A stretch of DNA of 9,307 nt from Bacillota bacterium (lineage in GTDB: Bacteria; Bacillota; Clostridia; Lachnospirales; Anaerotignaceae), in NCBI GenBank assembly GCA_030526765.1, contig JAUNCB010000029.1, forward strand, positions 1 through 9,307, given 5' to 3'. Position 1 is the first letter of the stretch; every line of letters begins with the position of its first letter. The translations under genes and the position numbers were made by a program. Under the pieces are notes generated by a model, which searched no databases, was not told the DNA's origin, and worked only from the letters and a program-made list of their open reading frames with translations. Positions 1 to 6,887 of the stretch are shown one piece after another.

Positions 1-71
1 CCATAGGCAGCAGTTCCGCCAAGAATGGAAAATGCCATCGCCAGCAGCATCAGTTTCTTTTTCCCCTTCAT
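1..71 (-). CDS. N-terminus of an exported or membrane-anchored protein (partial)
   Basis: Only the first 23 codons are in the window; the gene runs off the left edge. The ATG at 71-69 follows the purine-rich stretch GAGAAGGAAG, a usable ribosome binding site. The peptide starts [19 protein letters not shown]: a lysine-rich n-region, then a hydrophobic stretch, as in a signal peptide or an N-terminal membrane anchor. The start lies 16 bases after the pgk stop with no terminator between, so it is probably co-transcribed with pgk. In many Bacillota the gene after pgk is tpiA, but triosephosphate isomerase does not begin with a signal sequence, so this is something else. I cannot name the family from so short a piece. 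Confidence 0.6.
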   Translation of the reverse strand, partial: MKGKKKLMLLAMAFSILGGTAAY

Positions 72-87
72 ATTTCTTCCTTCTCTC

Positions 88-1281
88 TTATTTATCATCC
101 ACCGCAACAACACCGGGCAGTTCCTTGCCTTCCAAAAACTCCAGAGATGCACCGCCGCCGGTGGAGATGTGTGTCATCTTATCTCCGTAGCCCAGCTGAT
201 TTACCGCAGCTGCAGAATCGCCGCCGCCAATGATGGTCGTTGCATCGATCTGCGCCATTGCTTCTGCTACAGCCTTTGTACCTTTTGCAAAGTTTTCAAA
301 TTCAAAAACACCCATAGGACCATTCCATACAACGGTTTTTGCGCCCATAATGGCATCGGCAAAGAGTTTTCTTGTTTCTTCCCCAATATCCAGACCGCCC
401 CATTCATCAGGGATCTCTCCTGTAGGCACTGTTTTGAATTCTGTATCATTTTTGAATTCCTTTGTGATTACAGTATCCACAGGTGTCAGGAATTTCACAC
501 CTTTTTCCTCCGCCTTTTTCATCATTTCCATTGCATAGGGCACCTTGTCCTCTTCCAGAAGAGAATTGCCCACCTTACCGCCTTTTGCCACAGCAAAGGT
601 GTATGCCATACCGCCGCCAATGATCAGCGTATCCACCTTTTCCAGCAGATTATTGATTACATTGATCTTATCGGAAACCTTAGAACCGCCCAGAATCGCA
701 ACAAAGGGTCTTTCGGGATTATTTACTGCATTACCCAGAAATTCGATTTCCTTTTCCATCAGATAGCCCACTGCGGATTCGGAAACAAATTCTGTTACAC
801 CAACTGTGGAGCAGTGCGCTCTGTGGCTTGTACCAAAAGCATCGTTTACAAAAACATCTGCCAGAGAAGCCAGCTCTTTGCTGTAGTTTTCTTCGTTCTT
901 TGTTTCTTCTTTTCTATAGCGTGTATTTTCCAGCAGAACAACATCTCCGTCCTTCATTGCTGCCACTGCTGCCTTTGCATTTTCACCAACTACATTGTCG
1001 TCCTTTGCAAATACAACTTCCTTTTCCAGCAGTTCGGACAGTCTTTTTGCCACAGGTGCCAGAGAAAGCTCAGGCTTTGCTTCACCTTTGGGTTTGCCCA
1101 TGTGAGAGCACAGGATCACCTTACCGCCGTCAGCGATCAGCTTCTTGATTGTAGGCAGTGCTGCTGTGATTCTGTTTTCGTCTGTGATCGCACCATCCTG
1201 CAGAGGTACATTGAAGTCACATCTTACCAATACGCGTTTTCCTTTTACCTGTAAATCATCTACTGTTTTTTTATTCAGCAT
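88..1281 (-). CDS. pgk: Phosphoglycerate kinase
   Basis: This is the cytosolic glycolytic enzyme that transfers the acyl phosphate of 1,3-bisphosphoglycerate to ADP, giving ATP and 3-phosphoglycerate; it runs in reverse in gluconeogenesis. The 397-residue length is normal for a bacterial monomeric enzyme. The N-terminal substrate domain carries the family signature [10 protein letters not shown] (17-26), the basic SHMGKPKG (59-66), ENTRYRKEE (118-126) and [11 protein letters not shown] (146-156). The C-terminal nucleotide domain carries GGSKVSDK (198-205), GGGMAYTF (222-229), WNGPMGVFE (319-327), GGGDSAAAV (352-360) and [18 protein letters not shown] (373-390). The ATG at 1281 has AAAGGAG 8 bases upstream. 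The gene follows cggR by 123 bases with its own promoter and CggR-like operator in the gap. No gapA lies beside it in this window. Identification is secure. Confidence 0.98.
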   Translation of the reverse strand: MLNKKTVDDLQVKGKRVLVRCDFNVPLQDGAITDENRITAALPTIKKLIADGGKVILCSHMGKPKGEAKPELSLAPVAKRLSELLEKEVVFAKDDNVVGENAKAAVAAMKDGDVVLLENTRYRKEETKNEENYSKELASLADVFVNDAFGTSHRAHCSTVGVTEFVSESAVGYLMEKEIEFLGNAVNNPERPFVAILGGSKVSDKINVINNLLEKVDTLIIGGGMAYTFAVAKGGKVGNSLLEEDKVPYAMEMMKKAEEKGVKFLTPVDTVITKEFKNDTEFKTVPTGEIPDEWGGLDIGEETRKLFADAIMGAKTVVWNGPMGVFEFENFAKGTKAVAEAMAQIDATTIIGGGDSAAAVNQLGYGDKMTHISTGGGASLEFLEGKELPGVVAVDDK

Positions 1282-1364
1282 CCTGATTGCTCCTTTCTGA
1301 TCGGCCGTTGCCGTTATCCTATCATTACCAAAATCATAGGCTATTATGAAAAAGCCTTTTATTT

Positions 1365-1381
1365 GGGACAGAAAATGTCCC
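1365..1381 (-). promoter_or_regulatory. Candidate CggR operator in the pgk leader (perfect palindrome)
   Basis: The sequence GGGACATTTTCTGTCCC is a perfect inverted repeat with 6-bp arms and a 5-bp centre. It fits the half-operator GGGAC-N6-TGTC known for Bacillus subtilis CggR. It begins about 2 bases past the predicted transcription start of the pgk promoter, a position where a bound repressor could block initiation or early elongation. Unlike the B. subtilis operator, which has two such units in tandem, I see only one unit here. That CggR binds it is inferred from the motif and from the neighbouring cggR. Confidence 0.7.
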
Positions 1382-1389
1382 TCGAAAAT

Positions 1390-1418
1390 ATTATACGATA
1401 AGAATTATTTTCCTGCAA
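1390..1418 (-). promoter_or_regulatory. Predicted sigma-A-type promoter for pgk
   Basis: A perfect -10 box TATAAT (1390-1395) is preceded by TTGCAG (1413-1418) at the ideal spacing of 17 bases. The -35 box is weak: only its first three bases match TTGACA. The -35 lies inside the last codons of cggR. The expected start site is near 1383, leaving a leader of about 100 bases that holds the palindromic operator and a small stem (AGGCT/AGCCT, 1339-1358). No terminator is visible after cggR, so pgk may also be read through from the cggR promoter. Confidence 0.6.
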
Positions 1419-2433
1419 GCCTTAAGATTTCCGTAGCCGCTTCTTCATCCGTCACAAAAATGCCATTGGGGATACTGCGGCTTACCGCCAGCAGGCTCTC
1501 CGCCTTTTTCTTTCCGCCTGCCACGACAATAATACAGTCCATCTGATCGATCTCATTAAAATCGATCCCGATAGAGCGGGTTTCATAAATCACTCTGCCC
1601 TGAGCATCGAAATAATAGCCGCAAGCCTCTGCAACTGCCTTTTCCCGTTCCAGTTCTTTGCGGATCTTCTCGTCCAGATGGCGTTTTTCTGCCATTTCCA
1701 GCGCATTGCCAACACCCAACAGCAAAATATCTGCCTGTTCCATTTCCTGGATCGTATCTGCAATGTCCGGATCTTTTTTCATTTCCTCCAGAACATGGGG
1801 GCTCAAATTATCGGGCAAATGCAGCAAACGATAATCTGCCTGCAGCTTTTCTGCCAGCCTTGCTGCCAGTGTATCTGCCTGCAGCTCCAGCCTGCGGCCA
1901 ATGCTGCCGCGGGCTGGCAGAACCATTTTCGCCTTCTGCTCCAGCCCTTCCGGGATCGCTTCCACCAGCTCTGCCATGGCAGAACCGCCGGCAATGGCAA
2001 TACGCAGATCGGATTCTGTATTTTCAAACAAAACTCTTGCTGCCAGCTGCCCCATTTCCTTCTGGGCACGCTCGCTGTCCGCACTGTCACCCTGTGCCAC
2101 ATAAACCCGCTGGGCACCAAGGGCCTCCTCCAGCCGCTCCTCCAGAATAGAAAGTCCGGTTAAGGCAGAAAACATTTTTTCCAGTCCCATGAGCACCTCT
2201 GTCCCCTCGTCTGTCAGACTCATGCCGATTTTGGAAACATGGATCAGATTCTGGGCACTGAGCCGTTCGATCTCACTGCGTACCGTTCTCTCTGTCATAC
2301 CAAGGGAAAGCACCACCAGACGGCGACCGCAGGGCTGCAGAAGCCGCACTGTTTTCAGTACACGATATCGCTTCACCATCTCCTCCGTCAGATCCGGCGC
2401 GATTTTTTTCACCAGTTGTAATATTTGTTCCAT
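1405..2433 (-). CDS. cggR: Central glycolytic genes regulator CggR (SorC/DeoR-family repressor)
   Basis: This is a DNA-binding repressor of lower-glycolysis genes; in B. subtilis it is released from its operator by fructose-1,6-bisphosphate. The 342 residues match the known protein length of about 340 and the domain plan. An N-terminal winged helix (about 20-75) contains the CggR-typical GRR (36-38) and a recognition-helix region LGMTERTVRSE (44-54). A SorC-type sugar-phosphate-binding domain (about 92-342) has AGGSAMAE (148-155), PARGSIG (173-179), GVGNA (240-244), EACGYYFDAQG (269-279), VAGGKKKAE (304-312) and VTDEEAA (327-333). From memory these follow the B. subtilis CggR pattern closely, including QNLI in the wing region and YRLL before the central loop. 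The ATG at 2433 is preceded by AAGGTGAGG. GGGAC repeats upstream suggest autoregulation. The next gene is pgk; the usual gapA is missing. Confidence 0.93.
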   Translation of the reverse strand: MEQILQLVKKIAPDLTEEMVKRYRVLKTVRLLQPCGRRLVVLSLGMTERTVRSEIERLSAQNLIHVSKIGMSLTDEGTEVLMGLEKMFSALTGLSILEERLEEALGAQRVYVAQGDSADSERAQKEMGQLAARVLFENTESDLRIAIAGGSAMAELVEAIPEGLEQKAKMVLPARGSIGRRLELQADTLAARLAEKLQADYRLLHLPDNLSPHVLEEMKKDPDIADTIQEMEQADILLLGVGNALEMAEKRHLDEKIRKELEREKAVAEACGYYFDAQGRVIYETRSIGIDFNEIDQMDCIIVVAGGKKKAESLLAVSRSIPNGIFVTDEEAATEILRLAGK

Positions 2434-2465
2434 CGTTGATCCCTCACCTTATTTGGCTGTCTTTT

Positions 2466-2489
2466 GTCCCGCAAAAAATATTTTGTCCC
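2466..2489 (-). promoter_or_regulatory. Candidate CggR operator upstream of cggR (tandem GGGAC repeats)
   Basis: On the minus strand two identical 9-base copies of GGGACAAAA (2481-2489 and 2462-2470) stand 19 bases apart, with the A/T-rich stretch TATTTTTTGC between them. The known B. subtilis CggR operator is CGGGAC-N6-TGTC repeated in tandem with a 20-base period, so element and layout are similar but the TGTC halves are not conserved. The site lies 30 to 55 bases before the cggR ATG, as expected for autoregulation. A weak -10-like TATTTT (2475-2480) lies between the two copies; no convincing -35 was found, so I do not call a promoter. Confidence 0.55.
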
Positions 2490-2498
2490 ACGATACAT

Positions 2499-2533
2499 AA
2501 AAAAAGAGGGCAGGCAGCTTTTGTCCACCCTCT
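2499..2533 (-). terminator. Intrinsic terminator after the small acidic membrane protein gene
   Basis: In the minus-strand RNA, AGAGGGUGG (2525-2533) pairs with CUGCCCUCU (2505-2513). This gives a 9-bp stem with two G-U pairs and an 11-base loop, followed by seven U residues (2499-2505, the first lying at the stem foot). It begins about 18 bases past the stop of the 98-residue gene and separates the Nudix unit from cggR. The outer A and U runs could also form a weaker structure on the plus strand, but the inner pairs then become mismatches, so I assign it to the minus strand. Confidence 0.7.
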
Positions 2534-2550
2534 CTCTTTTTTCATTCAGA

Positions 2551-2847
2551 TCAAACCTGCTCCACTTTTACGGAATCATCTACATCCTTATCTGTGCAGC
2601 AGCAATCGCATTCGTCTTCTTCGAAGAAGTCTTCTTCCAGATCATCCCAGTCGTAGTCCCAATCTTCTTCGTATTCATCGTCCATTTTTGTTTTCAGCAG
2701 ATAAACAACACCAACAGTCACTGCGATCAGCACTGCTGTTACCAGAGCGATCACTGCGATCAGTGTCTTTTTGTCTTCGCCTTCCTTCAGAACGATGATT
2801 CTTTCCTTCAGACCATCAAAACCGGGTGCTTCAAAATATTTTTTCAT
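2551..2847 (-). CDS. Small single-pass membrane protein with acidic, Cys-rich tail
   Basis: I do not recognise the family. The 98 residues show three parts. Residues 1-27 form a charged N-terminal segment. Residues 29-51 form one very hydrophobic Val/Ile/Ala/Leu membrane helix flanked by lysines. Residues 55-79 form a strongly acidic stretch rich in Asp, Glu, Trp and Tyr, leading to the cysteine cluster CDCCC (80-84) and a short hydrophilic end. There is no signal peptidase site. Lysines on both sides leave the topology open. The acidic and cysteine residues could bind a metal ion, but that is only a guess. The ATG at 2847 has AAAGGAG upstream. The gene starts 23 bases after the Nudix stop with no terminator between, so the two are probably one operon. 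A good ribosome site, clean domain layout and a following terminator support a real gene. Confidence 0.8.
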   Translation of the reverse strand: MKKYFEAPGFDGLKERIIVLKEGEDKKTLIAVIALVTAVLIAVTVGVVYLLKTKMDDEYEEDWDYDWDDLEEDFFEEDECDCCCTDKDVDDSVKVEQV

Positions 2848-2870
2848 AACCGCATCTCTCCTTTTGCTTT

Positions 2871-3335
2871 TTATGTTTTGCTTTCTCCGAATTTTTTCCT
2901 TAAGAACTCCTTGTTTTTGCGCATTTCACTATATTCATAGTATGCTTTTTTCAAAATCTGGCGTTCGTCGTTAAATTTCAGCAGATGATAAGCCTCATGG
3001 AATTTATAAAAGCCTGCATCGGCAAAAAACTCCTCGCTCTGGGGCTTGCAGTAAAAAGAATTTGCACTCATCAGGTACCAATGTACGGTTTTGCTGACGG
3101 TATCCTCACTGCCCTTGAAGCTGTACTGTGTTTTCCCAACGTATTTTATGATCTCTCCGTTGGCACCGCTTTCTTCCTTTACCTCCCGCAGGGCTGTCTG
3201 ACGATAGGTTTCGCCTTCCTCTACCGTGCCCTTGGGAAGTACCCAGCCCATATATCTGCCGTTCTGGTTTTTATACAGCAGAAGGATCTTCCACTTGTAT
3301 ATGACGATGCCGCCGCAGCTTACTGCTTCTATCAT
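2871..3335 (-). CDS. Nudix hydrolase (MutT / Ap4A-hydrolase-like)
   Basis: The family hydrolyses nucleoside diphosphates linked to another group, using Mg2+ held by the Nudix-box glutamates. A perfect box G-x5-E-x7-REU-x-EE-x-GU spans residues 36-58 (GTVEEGE, then TYRQTAL, then REVKEESGA), with the metal-binding glutamates at 51, 54 and 55. The fold start is typical: CGGIVIY (7-13), ILLLY (17-21), then WVLPKG (31-36). The LPKG lead-in is common in the diadenosine-polyphosphate hydrolase subgroup, but the substrate cannot be fixed from sequence. The C-terminal 40 residues are Lys/Glu-rich and helical, beyond the core domain. The ATG at 3335 follows GGAGGG with a good gap. A clear promoter lies upstream and the small acidic membrane protein gene follows 23 bases downstream. 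Confidence 0.92.
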   Translation of the reverse strand: MIEAVSCGGIVIYKWKILLLYKNQNGRYMGWVLPKGTVEEGETYRQTALREVKEESGANGEIIKYVGKTQYSFKGSEDTVSKTVHWYLMSANSFYCKPQSEEFFADAGFYKFHEAYHLLKFNDERQILKKAYYEYSEMRKNKEFLRKKFGESKT

Positions 3336-3373
3336 CGTTCTCCCTCCGCCTCTTCAGTTTCTTATCAGTATAT

Positions 3374-3402
3374 AGTATATCTCTTTTTCTGTTCTTTTTC
3401 AA
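3374..3402 (-). promoter_or_regulatory. Predicted sigma-A-type promoter for the Nudix operon
   Basis: TTGAAA (3397-3402) and TATACT (3374-3379) are separated by exactly 17 bases, a strong match to TTGACA/TATAAT. The expected start is near 3367, about 32 bases before the ATG. A 14-base dyad, TCTTTC-CA-GAAAGA (3405-3418), lies just upstream of the -35 box. Confidence 0.7.
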
Positions 3403-3477
3403 GGTCTTTCCAGAAAGATTCCCGCTTCCTTTTCGTCAGAAAAAGAACCCTTTCCGCTCTGTCTGTTTTATGCGAAA

Positions 3478-4788
3478 TCACTCTGTTTTGATCGCTGTCA
3501 GCGCACTGAGCTTCATGGCACGATTTGCAGGAAGATAGCCAGCCGCAACACCCACACCCGTTGCAAAGACAACAGCACCAAGGGCAAGCCACAGGGGAAT
3601 GGCAGACTGCATGGTGCTGCCCTGCCCCGCTGCCACCATATTGACAAGGAAGGAAAGCAGATAACTCAGCACAATGCCGATCACACCGCCTGCAAAGCCG
3701 ATAAATGCCGCTTCCATCAGAAACAGCCCCCGAATATCCCGCAGGGATGCACCGATCACCTTCATGATTCCGATCTCCTTCGTTCTTTCATAAATGGACA
3801 TGACCATGGTATTTGTGATACTGATGGCAGCTACCAGCATGGAAATGGCACCAATGGCACCAAGCACCAGACGCAGCATCTTTGTGGTTTCCTGCATGGA
3901 GGCCAGCTCATCTGTCAGACTGGAAGCACGAAAGCCCATATCCTTGATCTGCTGCTGCACTGCCTGCACCTGCTCCATCTCATCCACCTTTACCAGAACC
4001 TCACTGTATTCCTTGGACTGATTTCTGGCTGCACTGTTTCCGCCATACTGTTCTTTTTCCCATTCCTTTCTTTCCTTCTGGATTTTTTCCAGTTCCCGAA
4101 TGGGCATGAATACCGACCAGGAATCTGCTCCCTCTGCCGAAGTTCTGCCAACCGCATCCACACGGAAGGGTTTAATGGACTTATCTGCATGGCGGGTGCC
4201 CACATTCCAGTCATAGGTCAGATTGATTTTTTCGTTCAGAATATCCACCTGGGGCGGATCTGTACTATAGCGCATCTCCCAGCTCAGCTTCGGGTCATAA
4301 AACTCCACCGCACCGCCGACAACGACACTTTTACTATCTCCCTCTGTCAGCAGTCTGCCCTCCTCCACCTTATAGCCAAGGGCTTCCATAGCAGAAGGAT
4401 CCAGACCGACCACACTGGCATCTGCTACATATTTTCCTACAGATAACAGCAAATATTCATTGATGACAGGAGAAACTGCATCCACATGGGCGAATTCCTT
4501 CATCTCTTCCACTGCCCTTGCATTCAGCTCGGTCTTTTTGTTTTCCTGCTTCATATCCCCTGTTGCTTCGTCATATACCATGCCCCCACCGGGATAAACA
4601 TGGATGACCTGCAGACTGCCCCAGCTTTCCAGCTGCTCTGCGAAGCCCTGATTCATGCCGATGCCGATGGAAACCATCACGACGATGGAGGCCGTACCGA
4701 TCACAACCCCCAGAACCGTCAGTATGGTACGCACCTTTCGTTTCCAGAGACTGCGAAGAGACATATCGATCATATCTTTCTTATTCAT
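3478..4788 (-). CDS. ABC transporter permease, MacB/FtsX type
   Basis: This is the membrane subunit of a type VII (MacB-fold) ABC transporter, a class that uses mechanotransmission and does not move substrate through a membrane channel. The 436 residues have the standard plan. A basic N-terminus SLRSLWKRKVRTILT (10-24) leads into TM1 (about 20-44) with the MacB-like LGVVIGTASIV. A large extracytoplasmic domain follows (about 45-300), with a charged insert rich in Lys/Glu near 232-262. TM2 (305-328), TM3 (355-385) and TM4 (397-419) form the FtsX domain, with the coupling-helix motif YERTKEIGIMKVIGAS (333-348) and GAVVFATGVGVAAGYLPANRA (404-424) at the end. The ATG overlaps the upstream stop codon as ATGA (4 bases), so translation is probably coupled. 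It should pair with the ATPase two genes upstream. The substrate is unknown. Confidence 0.92.
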   Translation of the reverse strand: MNKKDMIDMSLRSLWKRKVRTILTVLGVVIGTASIVVMVSIGIGMNQGFAEQLESWGSLQVIHVYPGGGMVYDEATGDMKQENKKTELNARAVEEMKEFAHVDAVSPVINEYLLLSVGKYVADASVVGLDPSAMEALGYKVEEGRLLTEGDSKSVVVGGAVEFYDPKLSWEMRYSTDPPQVDILNEKINLTYDWNVGTRHADKSIKPFRVDAVGRTSAEGADSWSVFMPIRELEKIQKERKEWEKEQYGGNSAARNQSKEYSEVLVKVDEMEQVQAVQQQIKDMGFRASSLTDELASMQETTKMLRLVLGAIGAISMLVAAISITNTMVMSIYERTKEIGIMKVIGASLRDIRGLFLMEAAFIGFAGGVIGIVLSYLLSFLVNMVAAGQGSTMQSAIPLWLALGAVVFATGVGVAAGYLPANRAMKLSALTAIKTE

Positions 4789-6887
4789 AGGCTCTCGTCC
4801 TTATCTTCCCATTCATCTACGAAATCATCTGCATCCTCTTCCAGTTCTTCCACCTCGCTCAGGCTTTCTCCCGTGCTTTTGGGTGGTTCCTTCTGCTTCT
4901 TCACAAACAATACCAGAAGACCTCCCAGAACAGCCAGCACAATAAGAGATACTGCCAGTTTTCCTGTATCCATGGCAGGCTCCGCTGCCGCCATTTCTTC
5001 CTCTGTGGGAATGTAAGGCTCCATTACATTCATCTGCAGCTCCTTACGCTGCTCCATTTCCTCGCCGCTGGGATCCTCATAGCTGATCACGATGGCAACA
5101 GGTACCTCTCCTGCCGTAACAGGGGAAAATGTCGTTTCAAAATAGTCGCTTTCGCCGGGCTCCAGATTGCCGATATAGGTGTTTTTATTGGAGCATTCCA
5201 CATCCCCCTCCACCTTGATCATCAGATTGCTGAGACCAACCTTGCCTGTATTATAATAGCTGAAGGCAACTGTGATCGGCTGATACTGCTCCACCGTTTC
5301 AGGAATGGTGAATTCATCCACCTGCAACTCCGTCACCTGCTTAACATTGATGCCCAGAAGCTCCGTTGCAACAAATTCATTGCCCTGCCCGTCCTCGTAT
5401 TCAAAATTTACAGTCAGCGTATAGGTTTTCGGCTGTGCCTCCGGCACCACATACAGCCGCAGCGCCTTATCCACCGTTCCCTTTGGCGGAATAGAGTCAA
5501 AATAGAAGGTATTGCTGCTGTTTACGGGGGTAAAAACATTGCCGGATTTTTCATTATCAGAGGATTTTTCCTCCTGTAATGTCAGAAACATCTTAATGTT
5601 GCTGACTGTTTTTTCCTTATGGGTATTCAGGAAGGTCATGGTCAGATCGAATTCCTCCCCTGCCATTACGATCAGCGGATCACTTTCATAGTTGCTGATG
5701 ATGATCTTAGGTTTTCCCCCTGTTTCATCATCATCGGGATTATGCACATTTACCCCTGCAAACTGACGGAAGGAGGTGACTGCCGTACCGCCGGAGGTAT
5801 ATTCCACCTTGAATTCAATGGCATAATTCTGGGTTGCGGATTTTGCCGTGCCTGCAAAGGTAAAACTCTGATGGCTGCTTGCACCGGGCAAAATGGAATC
5901 CACCGTTTTCATGCTGGCAGACTTGGGAACAACTGCTTCCTCATCCACTGGAATTGCTGTGATCACGATATTTTTCGCCTCCACAGCCCCTTTATTATAA
6001 AGATCAAAGGAAACCGTAAAATTACTGTTTACACCATAGGTACCGCCGGGCTCCTGCATATTTCGTATTTCCAGATCTGCTTTCTGTCCTGCAACACCGC
6101 CTACATTGATATAGTATTCCTGCGTTTTTTCATACTTCTTGCCAAATTCATCCTGATATTTCAAAAGAATGGATACAGGATAATTCCCTGCCGCCATATC
6201 CGCACCGGCGACCAGAGGGAAGGTAAACTCCATGGCTTCCCCGACTACCAGACGGGATGCCCGTTTGCTGTTGAAGCCTCCGCTCAGACTGATTCCCTCT
6301 GTTTTCAGATTGTTTAAGGAAACCTCCATCTGATACAGATCGTGTCCGCCGTTATTGTATACGCTGCCCCGCAGGACTGCACTGCTGCCCGGTGTCATAT
6401 TTTCCGGTGTCAGACTCATATTCTTCAGCATAAAGTCAGGCTCCAGATGAAAGCCCTTGATTTTCAGATAAATCGTCTGGTTTCCACTGTAGGTATATCC
6501 CCCCTGCGTTCTATAAGTATACTGGATAGGAAGGCTGTAGCTGGGCTCTTCCACGATCCCGTCCACCGTTACATGCAGTTTTATTTCCGTATAGCCGTTT
6601 GATCCCAGATCACCAATATCTCCGCCGCCTTCGATTTTCACCCGAAAAGGAGAAACGCCTGAAGGCACACGAGGCTCCATATGTACCTGTTCCGCTATGC
6701 TGTCACCTTTGTTTTTCACCTGCAATACCAGTGTTGTTGTTTTTCCAGCTTCCACCTCATAAATTCCGTCTCCGCTGATAATGATAGCTGCCTTTCCCTC
6801 TTCCGCAAAGACGGTTCCCCATTGTCCCATTGTCAAAAGCATCGCAAGCATCAATGCAAACAGCCGCAATAACCATGGTTTACGCAT
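4785..6887 (-). CDS. Exported, membrane-anchored protein with five Ig-like (CARDB/NEW3-like) repeats
   Basis: I do not know a characterised homologue; the architecture resembles COG1361-type surface proteins. A signal peptide (MRKPWLLR, hydrophobic core to about 21, likely cut after VFA at 28) precedes five beta-rich modules at about 32-145, 148-263, 269-382, 393-516 and 520-622. Each has an aromatic/aliphatic-x-N motif at a period near 120: VKNKG (57), VYNNG (176), LYNKG (296), FLNTH (419), YYNTG (544). Each closes with a strand pair such as VNFEYED or VISYEDPSG. One helix (644-662) and a cytoplasmic tail, basic then very acidic, follow. The gene sits between the ATPase and permease genes, overlapping both, the slot of a MacA-like adaptor or substrate receptor. 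I chose the ATG at 6887 because GAGGTGG lies 6 bases upstream; the in-frame ATG at 6893 abuts that site and would add two residues. Confidence 0.88.
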   Translation of the reverse strand: MRKPWLLRLFALMLAMLLTMGQWGTVFAEEGKAAIIISGDGIYEVEAGKTTTLVLQVKNKGDSIAEQVHMEPRVPSGVSPFRVKIEGGGDIGDLGSNGYTEIKLHVTVDGIVEEPSYSLPIQYTYRTQGGYTYSGNQTIYLKIKGFHLEPDFMLKNMSLTPENMTPGSSAVLRGSVYNNGGHDLYQMEVSLNNLKTEGISLSGGFNSKRASRLVVGEAMEFTFPLVAGADMAAGNYPVSILLKYQDEFGKKYEKTQEYYINVGGVAGQKADLEIRNMQEPGGTYGVNSNFTVSFDLYNKGAVEAKNIVITAIPVDEEAVVPKSASMKTVDSILPGASSHQSFTFAGTAKSATQNYAIEFKVEYTSGGTAVTSFRQFAGVNVHNPDDDETGGKPKIIISNYESDPLIVMAGEEFDLTMTFLNTHKEKTVSNIKMFLTLQEEKSSDNEKSGNVFTPVNSSNTFYFDSIPPKGTVDKALRLYVVPEAQPKTYTLTVNFEYEDGQGNEFVATELLGINVKQVTELQVDEFTIPETVEQYQPITVAFSYYNTGKVGLSNLMIKVEGDVECSNKNTYIGNLEPGESDYFETTFSPVTAGEVPVAIVISYEDPSGEEMEQRKELQMNVMEPYIPTEEEMAAAEPAMDTGKLAVSLIVLAVLGGLLVLFVKKQKEPPKSTGESLSEVEELEEDADDFVDEWEDKDESL

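Noticed and set aside
25..1254. 409-codon plus-strand open frame antisense to pgk
   Set aside because: It mirrors pgk. The product is unusually rich in Cys, His, Phe and Gln with no domain, as expected from reading a well-biased gene backwards. No ribosome site was found, and pgk is certain.
1339..1358. AGGCT/AGCCT stem in the pgk leader as a riboswitch or terminator
   Set aside because: It has only 5 base pairs with a 10-base loop, no U tract in the direction of transcription, and no conserved riboswitch elements.
3423..3445. Possible hairpin TTCTTTTTC-TGAC-GAAAAGGAA after the permease gene as a terminator
   Set aside because: The stem is A/T-rich with one wobble pair and is not followed by a U tract. 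It may slow RNA polymerase but does not meet the standard for an intrinsic terminator.
3365..3592. 75-codon minus-strand frame overlapping the permease end, Cys-rich
   Set aside because: It is an out-of-frame reading of the permease C-terminus running into the gap. No separate ribosome site was found, and its cysteines come from GC-rich permease codons.
5619..6317. 232-codon plus-strand open frame inside the Ig-repeat protein gene
   Set aside because: It is an antisense shadow with shadow-like composition and no recognisable motif, and it overlaps a well-supported gene with a signal peptide and repeats.
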